Positions 23,741 to 35,676 of a stretch of 64,000 nucleotides of DNA are shown here, in pieces. Every line of letters begins with the position of its first letter. Within the stretch, counting starts at the first letter, position 1. The notes beneath the pieces were generated by a model. It was not told the origin of the DNA and did no database searches. It saw only the letters and a program-made list of their open reading frames with translations. The stretch lies in NCBI RefSeq assembly GCF_028554725.1, contig NC_071668.1, forward strand, positions 71,398,719 through 71,462,718. The letters run 5' to 3'. A program made the position numbers and the translations under genes. Origin of the DNA: Zeugodacus cucurbitae. Lineage: Eukaryota; Arthropoda; Insecta; Diptera; Tephritidae.

Positions 23741-24180
23741 GATAAGTTTGTGTGTGTGTGTGTTATTGTTGCTGTTGTTGTTGTAATGGGTCTGGGCGGA
23801 CTTGGGATACGTTAGTTCACTCATTCAGCCTATGTTTTGTTTGAAACTCAATAAAAGCAACGCTCTTATTTATTTCACATATTTCACGACCCGAACTTAC
23901 TAATTGCTTTTGCGCTAAACGAACTCGTCTTACGAATATCTACATATATATATATATATATAGCTGGATATAATTATACTTAATACTAGATACGCATTAA
24001 TAATTACAAATACTTGCTCTCTCTCTCTCTCTCTCTCTTATGCCGCTGTCGTCTATTTTTAGCATTTTAGCATAGTAACATTGTTCGTTTTCTTCTTCTT
24101 CTTCTTTTTTTTTAATGTTTAACTTCTTCGATATATCACAACAAAATGGTATAAAAAACATATATATATATATATATAAG
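23740..24180. repeat. Cluster of microsatellites
   Basis: TG repeat at about 23750-23762, GTT/GCT repeat at 23765-23783, TA repeat at 23946-23963, a long CT repeat at about 24013-24038, CTT repeat at 24091-24105 and a second TA repeat at 24160-24178. They lie directly downstream of the sulfotransferase stop codon on its strand, so this may be its 3' UTR. Confidence 0.75.
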
Positions 24181-24293
24181 CGAGATAGCTACAAACAGAG
24201 ATTAGGAGACAAACGATTTAGGTTTGTTGTAAAATTGTGTGTTTTGTTGCATAATTGCAACATTCACCATCAACCATATTTGTGTGCAGCACT

Positions 24294-25808
24294 TCACGAG
24301 AACGGTGGCGGCAATTCGATTGGATCGAATGTGGCCTGTTGGAAGTTGGTAAAGTTTTCGATCTTACGATAACCCCACAATTGCATGGCCTCTTCGCAGT
24401 TCTTTTGTATATACTGGATCTGTAAAAGAATTTTACAAATTAATTCGATGTACAGCCATGTATGAGTGTGTATTAGAGCTCCTGGTATTCGACTAAACGA
24501 ATTAACCGGATAGGGCATTATTCGAATAATAATATTCGGTTTGCAATACCCAGATAGTCATAAGTCGTTGACTATTCTGTTAACCGTTCATTGCGACTAC
24601 TCGAATAATCGCCGTAGAATGACTATTCGAATAGTCGCAATGTCACGACTATCCGAATAATATTAATCGGTTAATATTCATACGAACGGTTACAAATCGG
24701 ATATTCGAATAATCGATTTTCAGGTTATTTGAATAATTTTAAGAGTATGTATGTATAACTGTAAGTACATACCTCATCCGGCCGCAGATCTTGCTTCCAA
24801 TGAAATGGTGCCGATTTCGAGTCACGATAAGTTGAGCTCACGCCACCGATATTTACTTTTGTATGCGTATCGAGAAATTCTTCAACTAGTGGATCAAATG
24901 GTAGTCCATAGAATTGTAGCACCTCTTGTGTCATATCGTAGGTATTCAGCGAGAGGTCCTCATAACGTAGTGTTCTGAAATATGAAATGGAATCTTATTA
25001 TTTTTTTCTTTACACAATTTGGGTTCAATAATACGAGGTGTGTTCGAAAAATAACGGGAATTTTTGAGTTTTTGAAAAAAAAATTCTGTATTCGCCTTCA
25101 AAATAGTTCCATTCGTTATTATGCACTTATGCCATCGTGTCTTCCAATCGTCGAAACACTTCTCTGCCATATATGGAGTTTGAGGCATTCTTACAGTAGT
25201 GGTTTTTGGAAAGAATTCAGGGACAAGATACGACGTGTAAGCTTATTGGTCTTCTTAAAAAGGAGTACCGGTCAGATAGAAATCCGTTTGTTTTCCGATT
25301 CCGATTATGTAGATATAACTGTTATTTGAGGGATACAACCGTAGGTTCCTCGAATAAGTCTAATAGTATCTTTGACTCACAAATCAGTACTAAACTTCAA
25401 AATGCATAATTTTTATTAAAAAAAAATCGTCTATTCAAATATATTATAAGATCAGAGGCGTCTTGAAACCGATCCATTGAAGAAAGGTTTAAAAGTATTT
25501 ACGTCAACCTTTGACCCTTTTTAATGTCAAATCTAGAAATTATGTGGATCGAGAAGGAATTCGATTCCATACACTCATAGATACATTGAATTTGGTTGGT
25601 TGTAACGAAAGTCCGAATATACTCTTACCTGAATCGTGATGGATGCTCCTTCAGCAGTTCCACAGCAGCATGATAATCGGCAACGAGATCTTGACAGACA
25701 TAGTGCGGATTCTCGCAATCGCTATTGCCGGCACACCAGTCGCGATGCTTGCGCGATTGCATTGTACCCCGTGGATCGCGCACCAGCAGTATCATACGCA
25801 CGTTCAAG
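24294..25808 (-). CDS. Carbohydrate sulfotransferase, last three exons (5' part not in view)
   Basis: Minus-strand exons 25808-25629, 24974-24773 and 24419-24294 encode the C-terminal 168 residues with matching phases (2, then 0). The first visible exon has VRDPRGTMQSR, the Arg-Asp-Pro-Arg...Ser motif that binds the 3'-phosphate of PAPS in Golgi carbohydrate sulfotransferases. DWCAGNSDC and HYVCQDL follow, then LRYEDLSLNTYDM, a conserved late motif. The C-terminus is ELPPPFS. The family (Sulfotransfer_1, CHST1/3-type) moves sulfate from PAPS to sugar hydroxyls on glycans in the Golgi as type II membrane enzymes. The N-terminal anchor and 5'-PSB loop are absent from the visible exons and probably lie upstream (to the right), perhaps beyond the window. 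The substrate cannot be told from this part. Confidence 0.88.
24480..24735. repeat. Palindrome-rich intronic repeat (ATTCGAAT words)
   Basis: Inside a sulfotransferase intron, ATTCGAAT-type palindromes and GACTATTCGAATAGTCGC-like inverted words recur at least six times in 250 bp. This looks like a small inverted-repeat transposon, but I could not fix its ends or target duplication. Confidence 0.4.
25033..25190 (-). mobile_element. Mariner transposase C-terminus plus terminal repeat
   Basis: The end CGAGGTGTGTTCGAAAAATA is followed on the minus strand by coding for KCFDDWKTRWHKCI, the typical last segment of mariner transposases. Only the 3' end of the element is present, within an intron of the sulfotransferase gene. 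The same end type occurs at 31529-31541 and 40347-40386. Confidence 0.65.
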
Positions 25809-26640
25809 CTGAAAAATAAACAAGTAGGAAATATTTTAATAAACTATTGGAACGCAGCAGAGCAACAAATAGTATACAACATATGCGCACAAGAGTGAAA
25901 ATGCCGTGTAAAAATGTGATGACAACTCACGTCACTAAATGAAACTAGCGGCAAAAGCCGAATAAAGCAATTGCAGTGACTACCACTCGCACTCCGTATA
26001 CCCATTTACAATGATACAAATGCGGATAATGAGTATAGAGTTAAAGAAGCGCATGCTGATCGTAACTGCCATAATCGGTGATTGAGTGAAAATTTTCTAA
26101 CTGATATGTAGCGGTCAAGTTTCTCTGTTTACATATCAAATACAAAAACAGAAGCAAAAACGTTTTCAGATAAAATTCGATCCACATTTTTCATTTACAA
26201 TAGAATACTGATAGTTGAAAGCTTAAGAAACGCTACAAAGTAGCAATGTTGATAAAGCCTTTAAGTCAACAACGATATCTTTGCACAAATATTGTCTTTC
26301 ATTTCATTTCTGTATTATATTTATCTTTATTATGTTATTTTATACTATTTACCAAGCAGCAGCTGCTTACCACTGAACAATCAATTTAAAGTTAAAGTTA
26401 TTCATGCTTATTTGTGCATAAATATTTATTCAATATGGAGCACATACACACATGCGACATGAATAAATATTGAATAAACAGTGTTTATGGTAAACTTTTA
26501 TTAATTTTTATATTATACTTTTGCAACATGTAGCACAGGGGTATAACCTTTTTGTACAACGGTTATTTATAATGCTTGGAACTGAACGACATAAATATAG
26601 GGTAAATACTAAATTAATCAAGATCATTAAACGAATTATA
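25809..26640. other. Presumed intron, no feature seen
   Basis: No exon continuing the sulfotransferase upstream, and no repeat, was recognised here. Confidence 0.35.
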
Positions 26641-26649
26641 TTCGAGATC

Positions 26650-27490
26650 TCTGTCTGTCTGTTCAGACAAGGTGACTCACTATCGTACGACTTCTTCAAT
26701 CTATTGATGAAAAAAAGAATACGAGCTGCAGAGCTAAATAACAAAGGTACAATCTTCTACAAGAGTGTACAGCTGCTGGCGTACGCCGATGATATCGATA
26801 TCATTGGAAACAACACCCACGCCGTTAGTTCTACTTTTTTCCGACTGGATAAGGAAGCGAAGCGCATGGGTCTGGTAGTTAATGAGGACAAGACGAAATA
26901 TCTCCTGTCATTCGCGTCTTAGCTCCCACATCACTGTTGACAGTTATAACTATTAAGACATAGATAGTTTCGTCTACTTCGGAACCAACATCAACAACAC
27001 ATACCTACAATGTTAGCCTCGAAATCCAACGCAGAATCACTTATGCCAACAGGTGCTACTTTGGACTGAGTAGGCAATTCTCTCGACGAACTAAAATCAA
27101 ACTCTACAAGTCCCTCATCATTCCCGTCATCATCCGATGAGACGGCACTAGGAGTTTTCGAGAGAAAGGTTTTGCGCTAGATTTATGGTCCTCTGAATAT
27201 TGGCAACGGCGAATACCGTAGACGATGGAATGATGAGCTGTATGTGTTATTCGACGCCATAGACATAGTCTATGCCTGGCTAAGTCATGTTGTTCGAATA
27301 GACGAAAATGCCCCAGCTTTGAAAGAGTTCGATGCAGTACCCGCTGGTGGAAGCAGAAGAAGACCTCAACTCCGTTGGAAGGACCAGGTGAAAAAGGACC
27401 TGTCTTCACTTGGTATTACCAATTGGCGTCAAACTGCCAAAAGGAAGAATAGATGGCGCGCTGTTGTAAGCTCGTCTATAACCGCGTAAG
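26650..27490 (+). mobile_element. Non-LTR retrotransposon fragment (reverse transcriptase 3' part)
   Basis: The frame reads RQGDSLS, then YADDIDIIG (the catalytic YxDD box of reverse transcriptase) and VNEDKTKYLL. After frameshifts it resumes LSHVVRIDENAPALKEFDAV and LSSLGITNWRQTAK. It is 5'-truncated with several frame breaks. The same family occurs at 36318-37490 and 39720-40330. Clade not determined; the short C-terminal region suggests RTE or a relative. Confidence 0.75.
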
Positions 27491-27492
27491 CG

Positions 27493-27860
27493 TTGCCTAC
27501 GGAAGGCAAGGAGTATTTCGATCTTGAGGATGCACCACATTCAGGAAGTCCTCTTGAAAGCGATGTGGTCGTTGATCGCTACAAATTGTCGACTAACAAC
27601 TCGAGAGTTGCTGAAAGATTAAAGTTGCATAAAGTAACACAAGCACATAAACGTCTAGGAAATTTCAAAGCTTTACATATGGATTCCTCATTTTCTTACA
27701 AAACGAAATTTGCTTCATCGCATTAACGACTGTGATTTGCTTATCAAACGTCGAAGAAATGATCCATTTTTGAAGCGCATTGTATTGTAATATCATATTT
27801 TTTGTTCGCCTCCGATACGATATAGAGGAATTTCTTAAAATTCTGCCTCGAGGGTACAAT
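27493..27860 (+). mobile_element. Mariner-like transposase relic
   Basis: Degraded coding reads LEDAPHSGSPLE, then in a second frame NDCDLLIKRRRNDPFLKRIV. These match the N-terminal linker and pre-catalytic segment of mariner transposases (the '...RNDPFL.RIVT.DE' region). The catalytic part is lost. A pogo-like end follows directly. Confidence 0.5.
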
Positions 27861-27979
27861 TTTAAATTTTTTATTATGACCTGGTCGAAAAGTTCGATTT
27901 ATGGAAGGAATTTGTATGAAATTTGATTTCTAAACGCTATTGCCAATTCAAAAGTTCGAGTTATAGAAGTTCCACTGTA
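27861..27979. mobile_element. Pogo-like element end
   Basis: AAGTTCGAGTTATAGAAGTT followed by CCACTGTA matches the right end of the element at 61954-62487, including the adjoining GCCAATTCAAAAGTTCGAG-type words. The left end is missing or unclear. Confidence 0.5.
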
Positions 27980-27982
27980 TCA

Positions 27983-28713
27983 ATACCGAAAATGGTCAAT
28001 GTCGGTTCCCAAATTTCCTCCTGATAGCAAAAAAATTACATATTTTGTTCCGCTCAAACTTAATTTTCCACTTATTTTAATCGAATTCGTTACGGCAATT
28101 AACTAATTAAATATGTTTCGCAAACTTAGTTAATTAGGTATGAAAAGAACACAGTAAGTGAAATGATTTTAATTTGTAAATTTATTTTTCAACTAATTCA
28201 AAGATTATTTTCTTGCTTTTCGTGTTTCATTCCGCATTCTCTTCTCACATAAGTAAACATTACGACATTTATTCTTGTTTGATTGTTATATAAAATTTAC
28301 TGAATCATGGCTCAGAAGAATGAGTTTCGACTTCAGATATCGGATTATTAGGTGTCCAGCGCACAAGCAAGCATTGTTTACGCGGTTACGCCGCGGTTAG
28401 TGACATTTTCGGCGTGAAATTAAACACAAAAAATGCTTGTTATTTACTAAAAATAGTATCAAACAGCAAAAACAAGTAGCGGAAATACCTAAGTGATAAA
28501 GTGAACTTCGCGTTTGAAAATATAACACGCACACTATAATACAACAAATAAATTATAAATAATAAATATAAACAAAAATAAATTTTTTATATAAAGGACG
28601 GTTGCATAAATATGACTTGATGAAACGTCGCTTGCTTTGTGGTAATTTCTTAAACGTACCGAATTGTTGAAATTTAAGAAATTTTATCTTGTTTTCTTCA
28701 GGACTATTTCCAA
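27983..28713. other. No gene seen; short GC-rich patch
   Basis: Mostly AT-rich. The interval 28350-28430 is unusually GC-rich for this window (ACGCGGTTACGCCGCGGTTA) and does not match any repeat I noticed elsewhere here. Confidence 0.35.
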
Positions 28714-28716
28714 TAA

Positions 28717-29333
28717 GGGGCCATCCATAAATTATATCACACCTTCAAGGGGGGGAGAGTATGACTCAGAAGTGACATTGTGTGACAAGGGGCAGGGGGG
28801 GTCAAAAGCTTTGTGACATCACATTTCAAAATTTAGGGCAATATCGTTTCCCGCTCTGCTGCGCTCTTGAGTGCTAGACGACTGACTGCTCTGTACCACG
28901 CCGATCACTCACTGGTGTACTATTAAAACATGATGCTTTTGGGTCACATCTTGATTCAATTAATCGAACTACTGAATTAGATCTAGAAAACCGAAACTTC
29001 GAAAGTGCGGGCAATGTGTTGGCTGAGATTTGGAGTAAGTTAGTCATTGATAATTTTCCAGTCGTTGCTGAATATGTTGCACCAGCTGTTACTGGACTGG
29101 ATATTGAACAGGCTATGATGTTGAAAAATAATGCAACTTGGTATGCTAAACATGTACGAGAGCCACAATATTTTTTACAAATAGTTAAATGTGAAACTAT
29201 TGCATGTTGCGGTGTAAGACGTTCTAGTCTTTGGAAATTATTAATAGAGTTCAAAATGTGACAACTTGTAACAAGGAGGGGGGAGGGGTTAAAAAGTCCT
29301 TAAATTCGTGTGACGTAATTTATGGATGGCCCC
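28717..29333. mobile_element. TAA-flanked inverted-repeat element (PIF/Harbinger-like)
   Basis: Both ends read GGGGCCATCCATAAATTA inward, flanked by a TAA direct repeat at 28714-28716 and 29334-29336. A 3-bp TWA duplication is typical of PIF/Harbinger. The ends are followed by G-runs and a CACA-rich segment. No transposase is present. Instead an open frame of about 128 codons occupies 28877-29261 (listed separately). Confidence 0.7.
28877..29261 (+). pseudogene. Exon-like coding fragment inside a TAA-flanked element
   Basis: One frame stays open from a TAG at about 28874 to a TGA at 29259. It begins TDCSVPRRSLTGVLLKHDAF, passes LAEIWSKLVIDNFPVVAEYV and VREPQYFLQIVKC and ends KLLIEFKM. The composition is protein-like (balanced residues, conserved-looking Cys, Trp and Pro) and unlike the surrounding AT-rich noise. 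It lies wholly between the element's inverted ends. It has no start codon near its beginning and no transposase motif, so it could be an exon captured by the element or part of an unrecognised element protein. Confidence 0.45.
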
Positions 29334-29336
29334 TAA

Positions 29337-31239
29337 GCAATGGGAAGGAAGGAAATGCAAATGTAAAAAAAAATTTAAGGGAACTTTATATATAACGACC
29401 GACAGTGACGCACAAATCGGATTCTAAGCGCGTGACGACTTGAAGTTATGTGCTGAGAGAGAGAAAGAGGAGAAAATGTGTGACGAATCATATTTGTACT
29501 TATATTTTTGGAGTAATTTTTTTGCAAATTTCTTGATCCACTACTTGTTACTTATAAACAAAAAATGGAATGTACGTCGAATATACTGACCCAGGTACGA
29601 AGCTTTTTTTACTAGAAGCTGAACAGATCTTATTAATGTCCAAAAATAAAAATATAGAGTTCCACACTCTTTTGAACGGTAACTGACAGAGAAGAGACCT
29701 CTATTAAAAAAAATTCCAGCCATACGACCAATAAACCATCACCGCGTAGGTAAATATTAAAAAACAAATTAATAATCTTTATGAACACCAAAATTTCCAT
29801 TATCGCCCTATAATTGTTATTCGGTGTATTAACACATTTTTGTAACTAAATATGAAAATATATATATTTTCTCTAAATGTGTAAATTTATCAGAAACAAT
29901 TGTATTCGCCCCCCAAACTGTACAATAAAACTCAAAGTACAAAAACTGATAAAATTCTAAATAATTTTATATATGTAAATAAATCCCATCCACATTTTGC
30001 TACTCACAAACACAATGCAAACGAAAATCGGCACAATTTGTTTAGCTACCCTGCCAGCCAGGCCTAACCACTTTCCCCTCATGTTTCTTCAATTACTAAC
30101 ACCAACGCACACGTTTGGGTTATTTTGTTTTTGTATTCGTACGTGTAAGGAGAATAGTGGTTAAAAAACTCACAAGCAGTTATGCTGGCCTATGGCAAAC
30201 TCACCACTTTTTTTTACCACTTTTGTGGGTTTAAAAAACTTCGGTTTAACCAGCTTTTTCACCACCTTTGGCTGGCAGGGTATGAAATATTAAAAAGCAT
30301 TGTGTGCATGTATGTGTGTTATTCGAATTAATTTGAGCTGAAAACAAATCATCAAATGCGTGGGAATTATTTTTGTCTGAAAAGCAGAGCAAAACGAATT
30401 ATGTATTTGGAATACAAGAAAATAAAATTTTTATTAGATTTTATTTGGATAAATATTGCCGATGCAAATTTTTTTAATTAAATTATTTTGTTGTTCATTA
30501 ATCGAAGCAAATGCTCAAGTTGTACGAGTTTGACAAAAAAAATATTTATTTTTTAATTTTGAGCTCTGTACCAATCACTTTGGCGACACTTAACTCGAAG
30601 CTTGCAGCAACCACTTTAAATTGCTGAATAATCTTAGCCTCCAGATTTTAACCAAAGAAACAGATATAGTAAAAATTTAAGATATAGGTTTATTATTTCG
30701 AAACTAAAGTAAAATCTTGCGAAATACAAATTAATTTTTAGATTGTAACAAATTATCGAAAGTGATGGCAACACTAAGAGTTGTGGGAAAATTATTTTTA
30801 ATTTATGTAACACGATCCCGATAATTAAGTTGCTAACACAATTTTCTGTCTGTATTAAATAACATCACTTTTCATCATCAGATCGACCCAATCTCATATA
30901 TTATTTATACAGATGTATGCATCATTATGAGGAATAAAATATTTCTTACGCATTAGTTGTTTAGTTTTTTCGATTTAAATTATTGCGAAGCGACTACACA
31001 AATGTGGCAGATTTTGTAATGCATATTATATATGCATTTATAATATACATAAATAAAAATGCCAGTCTATGCACTAAAAGTGTGTGGCGCATATTACCAA
31101 ATTCTAACGATCGCGTCTAGAAAATTATAATCAAAACTGAAAATATTTTATTTTTGCTTAAAAATAGATTGTGATAATATTTAAAAGTCGTTCGGAAATA
31201 TTTTGAAGACTGCTCATTTCTGGAGTATGAATCAAGTGA
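29337..31239. other. AT-rich intronic or intergenic DNA
   Basis: Apart from the small element at 30049-30280, I see no coding, RNA or repeat feature. Confidence 0.4.
30049..30280. mobile_element. Small inverted-repeat element (232 bp) with CCCTGCCAGCCA ends
   Basis: CCCTGCCAGCCA at the left is matched by TGGCTGGCAGGG at the right, with TA flanking both ends. Inside, ACCAC/GTGG words recur. Non-coding, MITE-like, probably TA-targeting. Confidence 0.6.
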
Positions 31240-31541
31240 TAGAATGGTAGAAAAAGACCACAACCCATATTTGTTACACATGACTACGGGTGACTTTTTC
31301 ATATTTCCAAAAATAAAAAGAACCTTAAAGGGCCTTCGTCTTACAAGCATAAATGAAATGGTTTAAAGAGCTAATGACTATCCCAAAAACCCAGCTTCAG
31401 AGTTGTTTCGGCGGTTGGAAGAAGCGTTGGCAAAAGGCCATAATATCGAATGAGCACTATTTTGAAGACGACTACATTAAATATATACGAATGAATAAAG
31501 CTTTTTTCAATAAATTTAATTTTTTTGAACACACCTCGTAT
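31240..31541 (+). mobile_element. Mariner transposase 3' relic with terminal repeat
   Basis: Shifted frames read GDFFIFPKIKRTLKGLRLTS (third catalytic Asp region of mariner) and then SCFGGWKKRWQKAIISNEHY (C-terminus). The element closes with GAACACACCTCGTA at 31528-31541, the same end type as at 25033 but inverted. The 5' half is missing. Confidence 0.65.
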
Positions 31542-31559
31542 TGTAATTATTTCTGTAAA

Positions 31560-32140
31560 ATTAGTTCACATTTTAGGTAAAAAAAAACAAATATATATAT
31601 AAAAAATAAAAAGAAAGCAAACTCAACATATCAATAAAGCTTCTACATTAGTGTAGGATATATAAATATGTATGAATGACACAAAAATGTCACTGTCAAT
31701 CATGAATCCATATTGACAAGCCCCCTTGCTTGTGCAAAAACTGCGAAATAGAGCACGCTACACTAATGCAATTTCTATTTTTACATGGAAATATACATAG
31801 ACTGGTATATACTACTGAGGTTGTATTAATTCACAATTTTGGGGGGTTCATTATTGATGCAAATCTCAACATACAATACACACGTACAAGAAATATACGC
31901 ATGCATATGAAATTTGAGACAATCAAGCAAACAATAAAAATGTATTCCCAAAAAAAAAAGTAGTATTATGAATATTATTTCGTACTTCGAAAAAATAAAG
32001 CAAAATACAGCTTTCCAAGCGTTTGAAAGCATATTGTTCTCACTTAATTGTAAAAAGTTTTGCTTTAATTAACTGAGAACAATTCATTTAGTTCATATTT
32101 TCCCATACGCCTTGCGCAATTGAAGAGACTTTAGACCTTG
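31560..32140. other. No feature seen
   Basis: AT-rich non-coding DNA. Nothing supported. Confidence 0.35.
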
Positions 32141-32142
32141 AA

Positions 32143-33313
32143 GTTTTTATACTCTCGCAACAAAGTTACTAAGAAAGTATTATAATTTTGTTCACATAAC
32201 GGTTGTTTGTAACACCAAAAACTAAACGAGTTAGATATAGGGTTATATATACCAAAGTCATCAGGGTGAAGAGTGGAGTTCAAATCCGGATGTCTGTCTG
32301 TCGGTCCGTCTGTGCAAGCTGTAACTCGAGTAAAAATTAAGATATCTTGATCAAACTTGGCACACTTATTTCTTGGCACCATAGGAAGGTTGCTTTCGAA
32401 AATGGAACCACTGACACGCCCACAAGATGGCGAAAACTGAAAACACATAACTAACATTTATTTGGAACAAAGGATCGCACCAGAAAGGGCCACATTTGGA
32501 TGTAGTTTTTTTGGAGAAGTGGGCGTGCCCCCGCCCCCAAATCCGTTATTTGTATATATCTCGCAAACCAATAGAGCTATATAAACAAAACTATCTGCAG
32601 TCGTTTTTTTTTAGCCACTTCCTAATACAGTCCAAAAATGAAAGAACTCGGATAATAACCACGCCCACCTCCCATACAAAAGTTAGGTTGAAAATTACTA
32701 AAAGTGGGTTAACTCACTAACGAAAAACGTCAGAAACACTAAATTTCACATAAGAAATGGCAGATGGAAGCTGCACTCAGAGTTTTTTACAAAATGGAAA
32801 ATGGGCGTGGCGTCGCCCACTTATGGGTCAAAAACCATATCTCAGGAACTACTCGACCAATTTCAATGAAACTTGGTTTGTAATAGTTTCCTTACATCCC
32901 AATGATATGTTGTGAAAATAGGCCAAATCGCTTCACAACCACACCTACTTCCTATATACCAGAACTTTGAAAACGATCTGAATCATTTATATTGCAATAT
33001 ATAAAGTAAGCACTATTGAAGATATCGGTGCAGAACTTTGCACAAATACTATGTTAATAGTGGGGCAGCCCCATTCTAAAAATCGCCGAAATCGACCCAT
33101 AGGTTTTTAAGGCCCCATATATCGAACACGAGGGCCTCGGTGCTTCTAACCTAATATTATGGTTTCCAACTTTCAATGGGCTTTATACAATATATATGAC
33201 GAATATGTGGGTCAAATTGTGTATTATATAATATAAATAAAGTTAAATAAATAAATTGCGAGAGTATAAAATGTTCGGTTACACCCGAACTTAGCCCTTC
33301 CTTACTAGTTTTT
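32143..33313 (+). mobile_element. DINE-1/Helentron-like non-autonomous element, copy A
   Basis: The layout matches Helentron-associated repeats. A 5' subterminal repeat TATACTCTCGCAA (32148-32160) is complemented near the 3' end by TTGCGAGAGTATA (33256-33268). A hairpin GTTCGG...CCGAAC follows (33273-33290), then a terminus ending CTTACTAG before a T run. A (GTCY)n proto-microsatellite lies at 32291-32312. No target duplication is seen. Non-coding. It is the only nearly full-length copy here in plus orientation. Confidence 0.6.
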
Positions 33314-34708
33314 CTTATGTTTTCCCTAGTGGTGCGTCGTCCGACATAACATATACCTATAGCCCTAATGACTCGTCTTAGTTCTGTTGTGGGTCTTTAT
33401 ATTTTCTGAAAAATACAGTGTTATACAAGTTCCAGCTCGAGTTGATGGATTTAATATTAAACTTATCTATAATATAACATACCTATACGTAAAGCTTGAG
33501 ATTTTCGATCAATCTTTTGTTTCTTTGAAATTGATTGAAACGCTGCTTTCGTCATTCCATACATATCTATATTTCTATATTGCTAATCGCAACCTTTTAT
33601 CATACCAACATTTAATATTTTGCACGAGTAAAAACCGCAATATCTATAAAAAAAAATTATCAATGTTGTATTTTTTGTATTTTTTACGGACATTGCATTC
33701 ATGCTTATTAATTTTTTTATTATTTTTATAAGCTGTTGTAGAGCTCATTAATTTTATGTCAAGGAGTGCTATCGATGCTAAATAATAATACCACTTACTC
33801 GCAGTGATTACGCAGAAAATATCAATAGCCAAGAAGTATATACCTTCGAAACTCATACAGTTGCGTTTAATAGTGTTTTTTTGTACATTTATGTTTATAG
33901 TCATTTCATTATTTTGCAATTTTTCTTCTCTTGTGTCTTCGTTTGTGGCTAAAAAACTTATTTTTCATTATTTCTTCTTTTTGACTATGAAAAAGCTTGA
34001 GAATAAATTGCTAGTTATTGCTAATATGGATGAGAAGTTACATAAAAAGTATCTTAATTTTTGTTTCACAGGCATGGAGTTTGACTGATTAAACGGATTT
34101 AATCTTTTCTTGAAACGAAACCAATTTAATTTCTGATTGTGAGTAAAATTGTTATGTTGACAAGTTGCAAATCAATATAAAATGAAACGAATCGATTAGC
34201 ACGGGTTACAACTGGAATTCTAGAGAAGCTAAGCGAGTTCGGCACAGCTACGATGTCATAAAAAGTCAACTATAAGGGAGATAAGATTTGTGGTATATAT
34301 ACTTACTAGATATAATCCTTAACTTATATACTTTCAAAGATATAATCAAGTAACACTTAGCTAATAGCTTAGAACAAGTTTCTTCGTGTTGAAGTGCGAT
34401 ATGTGGCCACAATTTCTATAAAAACTTGCTATTGTGGAACACTTAAAACCACAAAGCGACAGTTTACACCTTATCTAAATTCAACTTCGGTTGTCGTTAC
34501 TTCTGACCGCAGAATTATAGGAAATACGTTAAAAATCTTATATACATATGTATAGCAAAAAAAAATCAAAAAATTTAATTTGAAAATATATGTATGCTTA
34601 GAACAATTGAATTCAGTGGTTGGTGGAAAAGAAAAAAATATATTTATCTTGAAATAATAAAAAAAGATATATAAAATAAAAATAAATAAATAAAAATTAA
34701 ATATTAAA
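33314..34708. other. No feature seen
   Basis: AT-rich DNA with chance open frames of low-complexity composition (Phe, Tyr, Ile, Lys). No supported feature. Confidence 0.35.
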
Positions 34709-35676
34709 CAAGTAAGGAAGGGCTAAGTTCGGGTGTAACCGAACATTTTATAGTCTCGCAATTTATTTATTTAACTTTATTTATTTTATATAATACATAA
34801 TTTGACCCACATACTCGTCATATATATTGTATAAAGTCCATTGAAAGTTGGAAACCATAATATTAGGTTAGAAGCACCGAGGTTCTCGTGTTCGATTAAT
34901 GGGGCCTTGAAAACCTATGGTCCGATTTCGGCGATTTTTAGAATGGGGCTGCTACACTATAAACGTAGCATTTGTGCAAAGTTCTGCACCGATATCTTCA
35001 CTAGTGCTTATTTTATATATTGTAAAGTAAACGCTTCAGATCGTCTTCAAAGTTCTGGTATGTAGGAAGTAGGCGTGGTTGTGAAGCGATTTGGCCAATT
35101 TTCACAACATATTATTGGGAGGTAAGGACACTATTACCAACCAAGTTTCATTGAAATCGGTCGAGTAGTTCCTGAGATATGGTTTTTGACCCATAAGTGG
35201 GCGACACCACGCCCATTTTTCCATTTTGTAAAAAAATCTGAGTGCAGCTTTCATCTGCCATTTCTTATGTGAAATTTAGTGTTTCTGACGTTTTTCGTTA
35301 GTGAGTTAACCCACTTTTAGTAATTTTCAACCTAACTTTTGTATGGGAGGTGGGCGTGGTTATGCGATCCTTCATAACAAATTTCGGTTTTCGCCATTTT
35401 GTGGGCGTGGCAGTGGCCCGATTTTGCTCATTTTCGAAAGCAACCTTCCTATGGTTTCATCAAGATATCTTAATTTTTACTCAAGTTACAGCTTGCACAG
35501 ACGGACGGACGGACGGACAGACAGACATTCGGATTTGAACTCCACTCTTCACCCTGATCACTTTGGTATACATAACCCTATATCTAACTCGTTTAGTTTT
35601 AGGACTTACAACCAACCGTTATGTGGACAAAACTATAATACTCTCGAAGCAACTTCGTTGCGAGAGTATAATAAAC
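34709..35676 (-). mobile_element. DINE-1/Helentron-like element, copy B
   Basis: Inverted relative to copy A. It opens with CAAGTAAGGAAGGGCTAAG, the hairpin GTTCGGGTGTAACCGAAC (34727-34744) and the subterminal repeat. It carries the ACGG/ACAG tract at about 35498-35526 and closes with TTGCGAGAGTATA at 35658-35670. Non-coding. Confidence 0.6.
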
